Shown here in pieces: positions 25,424 through 34,387 of a stretch of 64,000 nucleotides of DNA. Source of the DNA: Thermococcus sp. AM4. GTDB lineage: Archaea > Methanobacteriota_B > Thermococci > Thermococcales > Thermococcaceae. The stretch is from contig NC_016051.1 in the NCBI RefSeq assembly GCF_000151205.2, forward strand, positions 310,001-374,000, in the 5' to 3' direction. Below the pieces are notes generated by a model, which saw only the letters and a list, made by a program, of their open reading frames with translations, searched no databases and was not told the origin of the DNA. Numbering within the stretch: the stretch's first letter is position 1; each line of letters starts with the position of its first letter. The translations under genes were made by a program, and so were the position numbers.

Positions 25424-27796
25424 TCAGAAGTCGAGCTCGTCCTCATCCTCGAAGAGCCTCTTGCGAGCGGCCTCGAGGATGAGCTTCTGCTCCTCCTGGG
25501 CGACGGTCTTCCTGATGAGCTCGACCGCATCCGGGTTGGCGCTGATGCTGTCGATGCCGAGCCTGACGAGGATCTTGGCCATCTTCGGGTCACTGCCGGC
25601 CTGTCCGCAGATGCTGGTCTCGACGCCGTACTTCTTGGCGACCTTGATGACGTGCTTGATGAGCTTGAGCACTGCCGGGTGCTTCTCGTCGTAGAGGTAG
25701 GCAATCCTGTCGTTGTCCCTGTCGATGGCGAGGGTGTACTGGGTGAGGTCGTTGGTACCGAAGCTGACGAAGTCAAGGCCCTCCTTGATGAGGTCCTCGA
25801 TGATGAGCGCGGCCGCTGGAACCTCAACCATGATTCCCCACTCGACGTCCTTGTGCGGCTCAAGGCCAACTGAGCGGGCTATCTCCTTGGCCTTCCTGAT
25901 CTGGTCCGGGTTGGCGACGAGCGGGAGCATGACGCCGATGTTGTCGTAACCTTCTTCGACGACCTTCTTGATGGCCTTGAACTCGGCCTTGAGGAGCTCC
26001 GGCTGATCGAGGCTCCTCCTGATTCCGCGCCAGCCGAGCATCGGGTTCCTCTCGTCCGGCTCGTCCTCTCCACCTGGCATCTCCTTGAACTCGTTGGTCG
26101 GGGCGTCAAGGGTCCTGTACCAGACCGGCCTCGGGTAGAATGCAGCTGCAACGGTCCTGATGCCCTCGGCGAGCTTCTCGACGAGCTCCTCTTCCTTGCC
26201 CTCCTTGATGAACTTGACCGGGTGCTGGCCGATGCTGAGTATCATGTGCTCAGCGCGGAGGAGTCCGACACCGTCGGCTCCGGTGGCGGCGGCTCTCTCG
26301 GCGACCTCGGGCATGGAGACGTTGACCTTGACCTTGGTGGCGGTGACGAGCGGGGCACCGGCAACGACGACCTGTCCGCCCTCGGCCTTCTCCTCCTTCT
26401 TCTCGACGAGGCTCTTGACTATGCCCTTGTAGACGACACCGCGGGTACCGTCAACGGTGACGTAGTCGCCGGTCTTGAGGACCTTAGTGGCGACCTTGGT
26501 ACCGACGACGGCCGGGATACCGAGCTCCCTACTAACGATGGCGGCGTGGCTGGTCCTTCCACCCTCGTCGGTGATGATGGCGCTGGCTCTCTTCATGGCC
26601 GGAACCATGTCCGGGTTGGTCATGGTGGTGACGAGGACGTCTCCTTCCTTGACCTTGTCGATCTCGCTGGCGTCGAAGATGACGACGACCCTACCGGCGC
26701 CGATGCCCGGTGAGGCACCGAGACCCTTGAGAATGACCTCGGCCTCCTCGGTGACCTCCTGAGCCTCTTCGCTCTTCTCCTCCTTGAGCGTTGTTATCGG
26801 CCTGCTCTGGACGATGTAGAGCTTGCCGTCGTCCTTGTCGTAGGCCCACTCGATGTCCTGCGGCCAGCCGTAGTGCTCCTCAATCTTGGCACCGAGCTTG
26901 GCGACCTCGACAATCTGCTCATCGGTGAGAACCTGCTTCTCAACGTATTCCGGACCGAGGTATTCTGCCACCTTGACGTAGACGGTGCCCTTGCCGGTCT
27001 CGGGGTTCCTGACGACCATAACTTCTTTCTTGGCGATGAACTTCTCCTTTATCTTCCAGGTGCCCTTCTCGACGATGTACTCATCGGGGGTGACGCTTCC
27101 GCTGACGACGGCCTCACCGAGGCCCCAGCTGGCGTTGATCATTATCTCGTTCCTGTCGTTGGTGACCGGGTTGGCGGTGAACATGACACCGCTCTTCTCG
27201 CTGTTGACCATCTTCTGGACGACGGCGCTGAGGTAGACCTTGCTGTGGTCGAAGCCCTGCTTGGCCCTGTAGAAGGTAGCCCTCGCGGTCCAGAGTGAAG
27301 CCCAGCACTTCTTGACCTTGTCTATGACGTCATCAACGCCGTAGACGTCGAGGTAGGTCTCCTGCTGGCCGGCGAAGGAAGCCTCCGGAAGGTCCTCGGC
27401 GGTAGCAGAAGAGCGGACGGCGACGTAAACGGCCTCTTTACCAAAGCGCTGGCTGAGCTTCTTGTAGGCGTCTTCAATCTCCTTGGCGATCTCCTCCGGC
27501 ATGGGCATCTGAATGATCTTCTCCCTGATCTTGGCGGTGTTTTCCTGGAGTTGCTTGGAGTCATCAACGTTGGTCTTGCTTATGATGTCCATAATCCACT
27601 CCTGAAGAGTTCTGCCGTCCTCGACCTTGACGTTCTCAACAAAATACTTGTAGGCCTCAGCGGTGACACAGAATCCGGGCGGGACTGGGATTCCCGCGTT
27701 GGTAAGCTCACCGAGGTTGGCTCCCTTGCCCCCGACGAGGGGGACGTCCTTCTTGCTGAGCTCCTCAAACCACTTTATAAACCTGTATTCGCTCAT
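25424..27796 (-). CDS. ppsA: Phosphoenolpyruvate synthase
   Basis: A 790-residue enzyme that interconverts pyruvate + ATP and PEP + AMP + phosphate, a key step in Thermococcales gluconeogenesis and glycolysis. Domain order: N-terminal ATP-grasp (LVGGKGANLGELTNAGIPVP, ~20-40), central phosphohistidine domain (DEGGRTSHAAIVSRELGIP, about 406-424), and C-terminal PEP/pyruvate TIM barrel (LLRAEHM, EVPAAALI, SFGTNDLTQYTLAIDRD, SICGQAGSDP). All core residues are intact and length matches. The ATG follows a GGAGGG site; the minus-strand TATA is near 27844-27853. Codon use is strongly biased, as for a highly expressed gene. Confidence 0.97.
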   Translation of the reverse strand: MSEYRFIKWFEELSKKDVPLVGGKGANLGELTNAGIPVPPGFCVTAEAYKYFVENVKVEDGRTLQEWIMDIISKTNVDDSKQLQENTAKIREKIIQMPMPEEIAKEIEDAYKKLSQRFGKEAVYVAVRSSATAEDLPEASFAGQQETYLDVYGVDDVIDKVKKCWASLWTARATFYRAKQGFDHSKVYLSAVVQKMVNSEKSGVMFTANPVTNDRNEIMINASWGLGEAVVSGSVTPDEYIVEKGTWKIKEKFIAKKEVMVVRNPETGKGTVYVKVAEYLGPEYVEKQVLTDEQIVEVAKLGAKIEEHYGWPQDIEWAYDKDDGKLYIVQSRPITTLKEEKSEEAQEVTEEAEVILKGLGASPGIGAGRVVVIFDASEIDKVKEGDVLVTTMTNPDMVPAMKRASAIITDEGGRTSHAAIVSRELGIPAVVGTKVATKVLKTGDYVTVDGTRGVVYKGIVKSLVEKKEEKAEGGQVVVAGAPLVTATKVKVNVSMPEVAERAAATGADGVGLLRAEHMILSIGQHPVKFIKEGKEEELVEKLAEGIRTVAAAFYPRPVWYRTLDAPTNEFKEMPGGEDEPDERNPMLGWRGIRRSLDQPELLKAEFKAIKKVVEEGYDNIGVMLPLVANPDQIRKAKEIARSVGLEPHKDVEWGIMVEVPAAALIIEDLIKEGLDFVSFGTNDLTQYTLAIDRDNDRIAYLYDEKHPAVLKLIKHVIKVAKKYGVETSICGQAGSDPKMAKILVRLGIDSISANPDAVELIRKTVAQEEQKLILEAARKRLFEDEDELDF

Positions 27797-28175
27797 GGCG
27801 ATTCCCTCCTTTAGGTACTTACCGGAGGTGATATACAGAAACCCTATTTAAAATTAACCCCCAAAAGGGCGAGGGATATCTTTTTAAAGCGATTGAGGAA
27901 CTCATAGGAAAAATCTTAGGTAGATCTAACTACCCATGCCTGCTCTTTTGTATCCACCAGTTCTGCGTCAAATTTTAGGGGATTGATGAATTACTCTTGA
28001 CGCTAATGGATATAGTAGTTCTGCGAGCTGGATCCTGTACAGTTCACGATGGATGTAATAAGTAATTTGGATCAATTGAGAAGTATTTGGAGCGTTGCCG
28101 GGACAACAGGAAAAATTTAATAATCCCCTGTGTGTATACACCATTGCACAATACCGCATGGAGGTGTCCTGAGTT
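27797..28175. other. Intergenic region between ppsA and the S8 protease (379 bp)
   Basis: At the left edge is the ppsA promoter (minus strand ATTTTAAATAG near 27844-27855). At the right edge is the protease promoter: a TATA-like ATTTAATA near 28115-28122, a GTGTATACAC palindrome, and a GGAGGTG ribosome site at 28160-28166. The central ~200 bp (27900-28100) is AT-rich, carries no gene-length open frame, and I see no RNA gene, repeat family or C/D box in it. Confidence 0.6.
28132..28141. promoter_or_regulatory. Perfect 10-bp palindrome in the S8 protease promoter
   Basis: GTGTATACAC lies about 12-25 bases after the TATA-like ATTTAATA and therefore at or just before the expected transcript start, where a bound regulator could block initiation. 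Short palindromes arise by chance, so this is only a candidate. Confidence 0.3.
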
Positions 28176-31100
28176 ATGAACAGAAAGACTCTAAGTGTCT
28201 TGATTGTTTTAATTATGGCCTTGGCCATCGTTCCAGTGACCTCAGCGCCGGTTTCAGCCACATCCGTTGGCACAACTTCACCGCAGGTCTCAAATAGTGG
28301 TCTTCTTCCGGTTGACAAGCAGGTCGAGAAACTTCTGAATGGCAACGAGAAGGAAGTGAGGCTGATCATCGCACCGGCCAGGGACAAGGCTATGGAGGTT
28401 TACAAGGAGATAGCCAAGATCGGTAAGATCGACCCCATAAGCAGGCCGGAGGACAGCTTTATCGTCGCGACCATCCCGAGGGAGAACCTTGTCAAGCTGA
28501 AGTCGATAAACGGCATCGTGGGAATTTGGGAGGACAGAATGGTTAAACTCCCCGAGCCCGTTAAAGAGCCCGATCACCCCGCGGTCATCGGTTCCAACGT
28601 TCCGAAGCCCGACATGTTCTTGAGCATCTACACCACCCAGGCTTACAACACTTGGGTTGACTACGGCGTCTACGGTGACAACGTCACCGTCGCTGTTCTC
28701 GACACCGGCGTTGACGTCGGTCAGCCCTTCCTCCAGAGAACCCTCGACGGAAAGAGGAAGATCATCGACGTCTACGATGCCAGCGACGAGGGATTCGCCA
28801 AGATCTACTACAGCACCAACGCCACCGACAACGGCTACATCGTCGTTAACAAGACCGTCCAGGTTTACTGGGGTGCTTATGCAAGGTACTATGGACACAA
28901 GCCGTATACCAACTATACCATGACCGAGTACTACGTTGGAAACATCAGCGGTGACGAGTACTACATCGGCCTCCTACCCGAGAGGTACTTCGACCTCAAC
29001 AACTTCAACGGAAAGCCCTATGACCCGTACGACCTTCACCTCTTCGGAGACCTCAGCGACGTTTACCCGGTTCTCGTCGTTGAGAAGAACGGAACCTACA
29101 CCGTTTACCTCGACATAGACCTCGACAACAACTTCACAAACGACCAGCCGCTCACGCTCTACGACCAGACCGGGGCCTACATCCAGGTGCCGACGACCAA
29201 GGTTGACATAGCCCTGGCGGAGGTTGAGCCTGAGTACGGATACGTTAGCTTCATGTGGGATGCCCACGGCCACGGAACCCACGTCAGCGGAACGATCGCC
29301 GGTGTCGGCCTGCCAACCGACCCCGTCTTCAACGGAACCTACGGAATGGCCCCCAACGCCCAGCTCATAGAGGTCAAGGTTCTCCCAGGCGAGAAGGGCT
29401 TTGGTAGGCTGAGCTGGATAATCTACGGAATGATCTACGCGGTCCACCACGGTGCCGACGTCATAAGCATGTCCCTCGGATCCTCCCCAGTCTACAACGA
29501 CGGTCTCGAAAGCCCCGAGAACTACTACGTTAACTACCTCACCGACTACTACGGAGTTACCTTTGCAATAGCCGCAGGAAACGACGGTCCAACCACCAAC
29601 ACCGTTGGATCGCCCGGCGACAGCGACCTGGCCATAACCGTTGGAGCCTATCGCTCAAGCCTCAGGTGGAAGATATTCTACGACGTCGATGGTGTTGCCG
29701 ACACCGTTGCCAGCTTCTCCAGCAGGGGACCGAGGATGGACGGTCTGCTCGACCCGGACGTTATCGCGCCGGGTGAGATGATATTCTCGAGCCTCCCGCT
29801 CTGGTACACGGTTCTCTACAACAACCCGTACCGCTACTACGGCATCTGGGATGGAACCTCGATGGCCACACCTCACGTCAGCGGAGCCGTGGCTCTTCTC
29901 ATAAGCTACGCCAAGGAGCACAACCTTACCTACAACCCGATCATGCTCAGGCGCGCCCTTGAACTCAGCGCCAAGCCCGTTGAAGGTGCAACCATGATCG
30001 ACCAGGGCTTTGGACTCATACAGGTTGAAGATGCAATAAAGGTCCTCCAGAACCTCAGCAAGGAGCAGACGATCTACATCTACGGCGGAACCACGTACAC
30101 CGGCTTCAAGGACCTCCTTGGAAAGAAGAAGATCCCGCTCAGCCCCGCTTACGTTCAGTTCAACAGCTACTTCTACAACATGTTCGATCTGCCGTACCTC
30201 TACCGCGGCGTTTACATCAGGAACGAGAGGCCCGAGGGAATACCGCTGTACTTCTACCCGCTTGAATACTCTGAGTGGGGCCTCTGGTACACCGAGACTC
30301 CCAAGATGTACCACATAAGCACCAACGTCGACTGGATCATACCCAACACCAATGAAGTCGTCGCCGGTGGATGGGGCAAGGGCGGTGTTACGATCGGTTC
30401 ATTCAGCATCCAGATAGACTACTCCAAGCTCAAGCCGGGCCACATCTACATCGGCCTCGTTTACATCGACGATCCGAACACCTCTGTCATCGACGGATTC
30501 ATCCCGGTCATCGTTGACATGCCGATGAACCCGAACGGCGAGAGCGAGGCTTCACTCAGCGACACGGCTCTGCCGGGCGTTGCCAAGCACTACTTCTTCC
30601 AGGTGGCGCCGGGAACCAAGGAGCTCCGCGTTACCCTCAAGGTCCCGCTCGACGAGAACGGCACCCCGATGGGCAGGACAACTCTCATGATCGCCAAGCC
30701 CGATGGAGAAGTCGTTGCGGCCTACGTGCCGAAGTACTGGTTCGTCGGTCCAGGTCTCCCCGAGTACACCTGGGTTATCAAGGATCCCGAGCCGGGCAAC
30801 TGGGAGATAACCGCCTACACGAGCACCTTCACCAAGGCCAGAACCGGTTACGACGAGTCCCACTACAAGATCTCGGTCAAGGCGGTCTCGGTTACCCTCA
30901 AGCCTGAGAGAATACAGATAGACACCCAGACCGGCGGAACCCTACACACCTTGGTCACGGTCAAGAACGACAACTACGGAACCTTCATGGCCAAGGTCTA
31001 TGGCCTCGGTATGGGCAGGCTCGATAGGGTCAACGCAATGATCAGGAACGTCAGCCAGGATGAGTTCGATGTAATCGGTGTCATACCCATAACCTCAAGC

Positions 31101-32111
31101 GACTACTACCTCAGAGTCGGTATAACCAATCCAGAGAACTCCAGTGCAGATCTTGATCTGTACGTGTTCTACTTCAAGACTTACGAGAGCCTCCTCAAGT
31201 TCATGAGAGGAACTGGCCAGCCAGATGAGACATACACCGACCAGATCGGGCCGACCTCGTACGAGGAGTTCGAGAAGTTCATGCCAGAGCCGGGCTACTA
31301 CCTCATCGCGGTTTACGGCTACGACACAGTTGGCTACAACCCGATACACTACGTCTTCTACTGGCAGATCCTTGGGGACAACGGCGATGTGACCGCAACG
31401 CCCAGCAACATAGTAGTTTCCAACAACCAGGTGACCTCAACTTACCTCAACATCAAGGCTTACGATGCCGGCACCTACCTTGGTGTCGTTGGTGTCAAAG
31501 ACGCATCGAGCGGAGAGCTGCTTGACTATGCCCCGATCATCGTCCAGGTCGGCATGCCGAAGATGGTCATGATGGCCTACGCTGAGAACCCGATAACCAT
31601 CGGACAGCCCACGAAGATCAAGGTGCTCCTCTTCGACGCAACCATGATGATGCCGGTTTACGGCGAGACCAAGGTCATAATCAACGGCCAGACATACTAC
31701 ACCGACAACGGTGTCGTTGAGTTCTACTTCACCCCGAAGAGCCTCAGCGACGTGCTCAGAATAAAGGTCATCAGCCCGAACTACCAGGATATGGAGAAGA
31801 CTTTCACGCTCTCAGATCTTGATCAGGCAGCGGAGTTCAGGTACTACTCGGCCCTTTACTCCAGTGAGGTCTCCCAGTACAACCAGCTCGTTCAGGAAGT
31901 CCAGAAGATACTGCCAGACCCATACAGGACGATAGCTCTCCTGGTCGCGGGCAGGTACCACAACAAGGCAGCCTACTACAAGAGCAAGGCTTATGACGCC
32001 CTTGACAACGACCCGGCAAAGGCAGCGTACCTGATGAAGAAGGCCTACATCATCGAGAAGAGGGCCAACCTGATCCTGAACGTGTTCCTGAACAAGTTTG
32101 GCAGGGCGTGA
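28176..32111 (+). CDS. Secreted pyrolysin-like subtilisin (S8 family), multidomain
   Basis: A 1311-residue exported protease. Signal peptide is about residues 1-28 (NRKTLSVLIVLIMALAIVPV), and a propeptide runs to ~140. The triad is D176 (VAVLDTGVD), H366 (GHGTHVSG) and S562 (GTSMATPHVSG), with the oxyanion asparagine in AAGNDGP. The unusually long D-to-H insertion (~190 residues) and large C-terminal extension of beta-sandwich segments are the pyrolysin/stetterlysin pattern. Many N-x-S/T sites suggest S-layer-type glycosylation. The last ~90 residues are helical (QYNQLVQEVQKIL, AAYLMKKAYIIEKRANLI). A GGAGGTG site 10 bases upstream fixes the ATG. It degrades peptides outside the cell for growth on protein. 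Confidence 0.95.
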   Translation: MNRKTLSVLIVLIMALAIVPVTSAPVSATSVGTTSPQVSNSGLLPVDKQVEKLLNGNEKEVRLIIAPARDKAMEVYKEIAKIGKIDPISRPEDSFIVATIPRENLVKLKSINGIVGIWEDRMVKLPEPVKEPDHPAVIGSNVPKPDMFLSIYTTQAYNTWVDYGVYGDNVTVAVLDTGVDVGQPFLQRTLDGKRKIIDVYDASDEGFAKIYYSTNATDNGYIVVNKTVQVYWGAYARYYGHKPYTNYTMTEYYVGNISGDEYYIGLLPERYFDLNNFNGKPYDPYDLHLFGDLSDVYPVLVVEKNGTYTVYLDIDLDNNFTNDQPLTLYDQTGAYIQVPTTKVDIALAEVEPEYGYVSFMWDAHGHGTHVSGTIAGVGLPTDPVFNGTYGMAPNAQLIEVKVLPGEKGFGRLSWIIYGMIYAVHHGADVISMSLGSSPVYNDGLESPENYYVNYLTDYYGVTFAIAAGNDGPTTNTVGSPGDSDLAITVGAYRSSLRWKIFYDVDGVADTVASFSSRGPRMDGLLDPDVIAPGEMIFSSLPLWYTVLYNNPYRYYGIWDGTSMATPHVSGAVALLISYAKEHNLTYNPIMLRRALELSAKPVEGATMIDQGFGLIQVEDAIKVLQNLSKEQTIYIYGGTTYTGFKDLLGKKKIPLSPAYVQFNSYFYNMFDLPYLYRGVYIRNERPEGIPLYFYPLEYSEWGLWYTETPKMYHISTNVDWIIPNTNEVVAGGWGKGGVTIGSFSIQIDYSKLKPGHIYIGLVYIDDPNTSVIDGFIPVIVDMPMNPNGESEASLSDTALPGVAKHYFFQVAPGTKELRVTLKVPLDENGTPMGRTTLMIAKPDGEVVAAYVPKYWFVGPGLPEYTWVIKDPEPGNWEITAYTSTFTKARTGYDESHYKISVKAVSVTLKPERIQIDTQTGGTLHTLVTVKNDNYGTFMAKVYGLGMGRLDRVNAMIRNVSQDEFDVIGVIPITSSDYYLRVGITNPENSSADLDLYVFYFKTYESLLKFMRGTGQPDETYTDQIGPTSYEEFEKFMPEPGYYLIAVYGYDTVGYNPIHYVFYWQILGDNGDVTATPSNIVVSNNQVTSTYLNIKAYDAGTYLGVVGVKDASSGELLDYAPIIVQVGMPKMVMMAYAENPITIGQPTKIKVLLFDATMMMPVYGETKVIINGQTYYTDNGVVEFYFTPKSLSDVLRIKVISPNYQDMEKTFTLSDLDQAAEFRYYSALYSSEVSQYNQLVQEVQKILPDPYRTIALLVAGRYHNKAAYYKSKAYDALDNDPAKAAYLMKKAYIIEKRANLILNVFLNKFGRA

Positions 32112-32159
32112 CCTTTCCTTCTTTTCCATTTCCTTGAGTTTTGCAGGCTTTATTAAAAG

Positions 32160-32744
32160 TTAAAATGTTATGCGAATTTTATGGGCGACTCCCCTCTTGA
32201 GGAGAACCTCACCAACGCTCTTTGGCAGAACCGCTATATCGCCGGCTTTGATCGGTCCGTACTCCCTCAGCTTCTCATCGACTATTCTCGGCAGATCGAT
32301 GGAAACGAGATAAGCCTCTGAAACCGGGTTTCTCGTCCCAGCCTCGCGGTCCGGCTCAGGCTCCTCCGCGAGCTCTTCCTTTGCCTGTTCGGGGAGTCCT
32401 ACCTGCTGAAGGGGAACTTCACCCCTCTCTATAAACTCCTTTAAAATGAGAAAGATCGCCCTTTCCTCTTCAACGAGGTCGCTTAAAACCCCAGAAAAGG
32501 CCATGTCAACGAGTTTGTGAAGCCTTATCCTCAGGATCTCCCGCATAAGTCCTTCGGCTATCTTGAGCTGTTCCAGGTAGAGCATCTCCTCGACGCTCTC
32601 ACCCCTCTCCCTCGAACTCTCGGCACCGATGCGGAGAACCTTGAGGAGGCTGTCGTAGTCGGAGTAAAAGCTCTCGTCGATCGGAGAAAGTTCCGGGTTT
32701 GAGAGCTCCGCTTCGAGCATCTCCCTGAGCTTAACGATGTCCAT
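32160..32744 (-). CDS. gins51: DNA replication factor GINS, Gins51/Gins15 subunit
   Basis: A 194-residue subunit of the GINS complex that links the MCM helicase and the GAN/RecJ-like nuclease in the archaeal CMG-like assembly. The helical A-domain (LREMLEAELSNPELSPIDESF ... ILRIRLHKLVDMAF) comes first and the small beta B-domain last (AYLVSIDLPRIVDEKLREYGPIKAGD), the A-B order of the Sld5/Psf1 class. It follows pcn by 29 bp in the same operon, a known Thermococcales arrangement. ATG 32744 is preferred over an upstream in-frame codon because the shorter form begins MDIVKLREML and follows GGGTG. Confidence 0.92.
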   Translation of the reverse strand: MDIVKLREMLEAELSNPELSPIDESFYSDYDSLLKVLRIGAESSRERGESVEEMLYLEQLKIAEGLMREILRIRLHKLVDMAFSGVLSDLVEEERAIFLILKEFIERGEVPLQQVGLPEQAKEELAEEPEPDREAGTRNPVSEAYLVSIDLPRIVDEKLREYGPIKAGDIAVLPKSVGEVLLKRGVAHKIRITF

Positions 32745-32773
32745 GGGCAACACCCTAAGAAATAGAAAGGAAA

Positions 32774-33523
32774 TCACTCCTCAACGCGGGGCGCCAGAAG
32801 GAACGTCAGCTTGCCCTCGTCCCTTATGAAGTAGTCCATCTGGAGGGGCATCTCGGTTCCAAACCTCAGAGTGACCTCGTCGGCCTTGCCGATTCCCTTG
32901 ACCATATCGGCTAGGTAGCTTATTCCGTAGGCGCTCCTCGTTTCCTCCTCGACCTCAAGGTCGAGTAAGCCCTCGTCCTCCAGCGTGAGCTTGATCTCGA
33001 CCTCGTTGGTCTCGCCCTCTGCCCTCATCGTGAACTCGTCCTCTTTGGCTATGAACTTGATCGCATCGCTGACGAGGGAGGCGTCCTTGATTGCCTCCTT
33101 CAGAACCTCGCCGAGGAGAACGACCTTCGCGGTGAAGGGGAGCTCCGGAAGTTCGAGCTCAAGCTCCTCAACGTCTATGAGCGGAAGGCGGAACGTTCTC
33201 TTCGCCGTCCCCTCAAAGGTTATCTCGAGGAAGTTCTCGTCGCCCTTCCTGAGTATGAGCGTGTCCTTGCTCTTGCCCCTCTTGAGGATCTTCTTGAAGT
33301 GATCCATGTTGACCCCTATCGTTTCGGGCTCCTCGACCTCGTACTTGGAGAATATGCTCTCCGGGAGGTTGAGGTCTATGAGAACGACCCTGCTCGGGTC
33401 CATGGCGCGCATGCTGACCCCTTCCTCGGTGATCTTAAAGGCGGCCTCGTCAATGAGGTTGCTGGCCGTCGCTATAAGGTCCGCAAACTCCTTCGCTCCG
33501 TCAAAAACGATCTCGAACGGCAT
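32774..33523 (-). CDS. pcn: DNA polymerase sliding clamp (PCNA)
   Basis: A 249-residue clamp, the same length as P. furiosus PCNA. It forms a homotrimeric ring that tethers polymerases B and D, Fen1, ligase and RFC partners. Recognisable regions: N-terminal FEIVFDGAKEFADLIATASN, the interdomain connector FRLPLIDVEELELELPELPF, and the C-terminal partner-binding segment KLTFLLAPRVEE. It lies between a small unknown ORF (2-bp gap) and gins51 in one operon that starts with the transcript-cleavage factor TFS. Confidence 0.98.
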   Translation of the reverse strand: MPFEIVFDGAKEFADLIATASNLIDEAAFKITEEGVSMRAMDPSRVVLIDLNLPESIFSKYEVEEPETIGVNMDHFKKILKRGKSKDTLILRKGDENFLEITFEGTAKRTFRLPLIDVEELELELPELPFTAKVVLLGEVLKEAIKDASLVSDAIKFIAKEDEFTMRAEGETNEVEIKLTLEDEGLLDLEVEEETRSAYGISYLADMVKGIGKADEVTLRFGTEMPLQMDYFIRDEGKLTFLLAPRVEE

Positions 33524-33525
33524 CT

Positions 33526-33693
33526 TTACACCCCCTTATTGAGCACCTCAAGCATGAGCCTAACCCTTTCTTTTCCCCGGAATAGATAAGCTTTTCCATT
33601 GTCCACATCAGGTATCCTGCGGTAGGCCTCCTCCAGCTCTTTGAGGGCCTTCTCAGCGAGCCTCTTCACGACCTCACGCTCAAGCTCGTTCAC
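33526..33693 (-). CDS. Small conserved-context protein between TFS and PCNA (55 aa)
   Basis: A 55-residue, highly charged helical protein (MNELEREVVKRLAEKALKEL) ending in VRLMLEVLNKGV. I do not know its function. The start is a GTG at 33693 sharing bases with the TGA of tfs (GTGA overlap) and preceded by GGAGGTC within the tfs end, which strongly supports translation; a longer in-frame start at 33729 would lie inside tfs without a ribosome site. Its stop is two bases before pcn's start. Tight coupling on both sides suggests a role linked to replication or transcription. Confidence 0.75.
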   Translation of the reverse strand: MNELEREVVKRLAEKALKELEEAYRRIPDVDNGKAYLFRGKERVRLMLEVLNKGV

Positions 33694-34022
33694 TCGTAAG
33701 ACCTCCAGACGTAGCCGCACTTTGTGCACTTGTAGAATATCGTGCTCGGCTCATCGCCGGCCCTCGTCTGGAGCTCCCACCAGTAGGCGGTGTCGTTGCC
33801 GCACTTCGGGCAGGTTACCTTCGTTGTTGGGAGCGTTTTCACGTCCTGCTCTACCACGATGATGCCCTCGTCCGGCCTGTGCTCCACCTTCTGGGTTATG
33901 CGGGTCTTTTCCCTGTCCTTTTCCTCGTCGAAGGGCTCTTCGTAGCCACATGAGCGGCAGACCCACACCTTCCTCTTTCTGTCCGGGAGCATGAGATTAC
34001 CGCACTTGGGACAGAACTTCAT
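33690..34022 (-). CDS. tfs: Transcription factor S (TFIIS/RPC11-like transcript cleavage factor)
   Basis: A 110-residue factor that stimulates RNA polymerase to cleave backtracked transcripts. It has two zinc ribbons: N-terminal CPKCG ... CRSCGYE (residues 4-30) and C-terminal CPKCG ... CTKCGYVW (about 74-105). The acidic hairpin RAGDEPSTIF carries the catalytic Asp-Glu pair, so it should be cleavage-active. Start at ATG 34022 gives the canonical MKFCPKCGN; the longer frame extends over the promoter. First gene of the tfs - small ORF - pcn - gins51 operon. The minus-strand TATA is a T-rich GGTTTTTATTTCC near 34057-34069. Confidence 0.96.
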   Translation of the reverse strand: MKFCPKCGNLMLPDRKRKVWVCRSCGYEEPFDEEKDREKTRITQKVEHRPDEGIIVVEQDVKTLPTTKVTCPKCGNDTAYWWELQTRAGDEPSTIFYKCTKCGYVWRSYE

Positions 34023-34097
34023 CCTCTCACCCCCGCCGGGGGTGGTATATGGGAAGGAAATAAAAACCTTTGCAACGATCGTCTTACGGTGGTGGTT

Positions 34098-34340
34098 ATG
34101 GACGAAGTGGACGTTTTTGAGCTGGCGAGAAGGTACCACCGGGAGCTCAGGATAGAGGAGCCTAGTTTAGCAACCCTCGCGGCCGAGCTCTTTGGCGATC
34201 TGGGCCTGAAGATGAGGGATTTTCTGGAAAAGGAGGGCTACTCCCTCACCGGGGCGAAGTTCATAGACTACGATAAAAGCCTCGTGCTGGGAGTGATGAA
34301 GGGCGACAAAACCTATGAAGTCATACTCAGAAAAACCTGA
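34098..34340 (+). CDS. Conserved hypothetical small protein (80 aa)
   Basis: An 80-residue soluble protein (MDEVDVFELARRYHRELRIE ... KTYEVILRKT) of mixed helix-strand character. I do not recognise the family. The start at ATG 34098 follows GGTGGTT; it is divergent from tfs with 75 bp between start codons. The coding sequence has normal codon use and good third-position GC. It ends 47 bp before the NAD(P)H oxidoreductase start, but that gene has its own TATA box, so it is probably a separate unit. Confidence 0.6.
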   Translation: MDEVDVFELARRYHRELRIEEPSLATLAAELFGDLGLKMRDFLEKEGYSLTGAKFIDYDKSLVLGVMKGDKTYEVILRKT

Positions 34341-34351
34341 GACAGATTTTT

Positions 34352-34368
34352 AACCTAAGGTTTTGAAC
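34352..34368. promoter_or_regulatory. SurR-type extended site in the NAD(P)H oxidoreductase promoter
   Basis: The plus strand reads AACCTAAGGTTTTGAAC, i.e. AAC-N5-GTT-N3-AAC, an exact reverse complement of the GTT-N3-AAC-N5-GTT pattern of the redox-responsive regulator SurR. It overlaps the 3' edge of the TATA-like ATTTTTAAC (34346-34354) and precedes the start by 20 bases. That position fits repression by reduced SurR and release when sulfur oxidises the regulator, as reported for the P. furiosus NSR gene. Confidence 0.7.
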
Positions 34369-34387
34369 CTTTCCTGGTGATCCGAAA

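Noticed and set aside
27814-27836. Possible Thermococcales glycolytic motif (TATCAC-N5-GTGATA) near ppsA
   Set aside because: Only one half (TATCAC on the minus strand) matches; the other half reads GTAAGT, and it lies downstream of the TATA box, the wrong side for a gluconeogenic gene. Not counted as a regulator site.
28290-28898. Long open frames on the strand opposite the S8 protease and other highly biased genes
   Set aside because: They mirror the strongly biased codons of the plus-strand gene, have no ribosome site, promoter or protein-like composition, and are typical shadow frames in GC-rich genomes.
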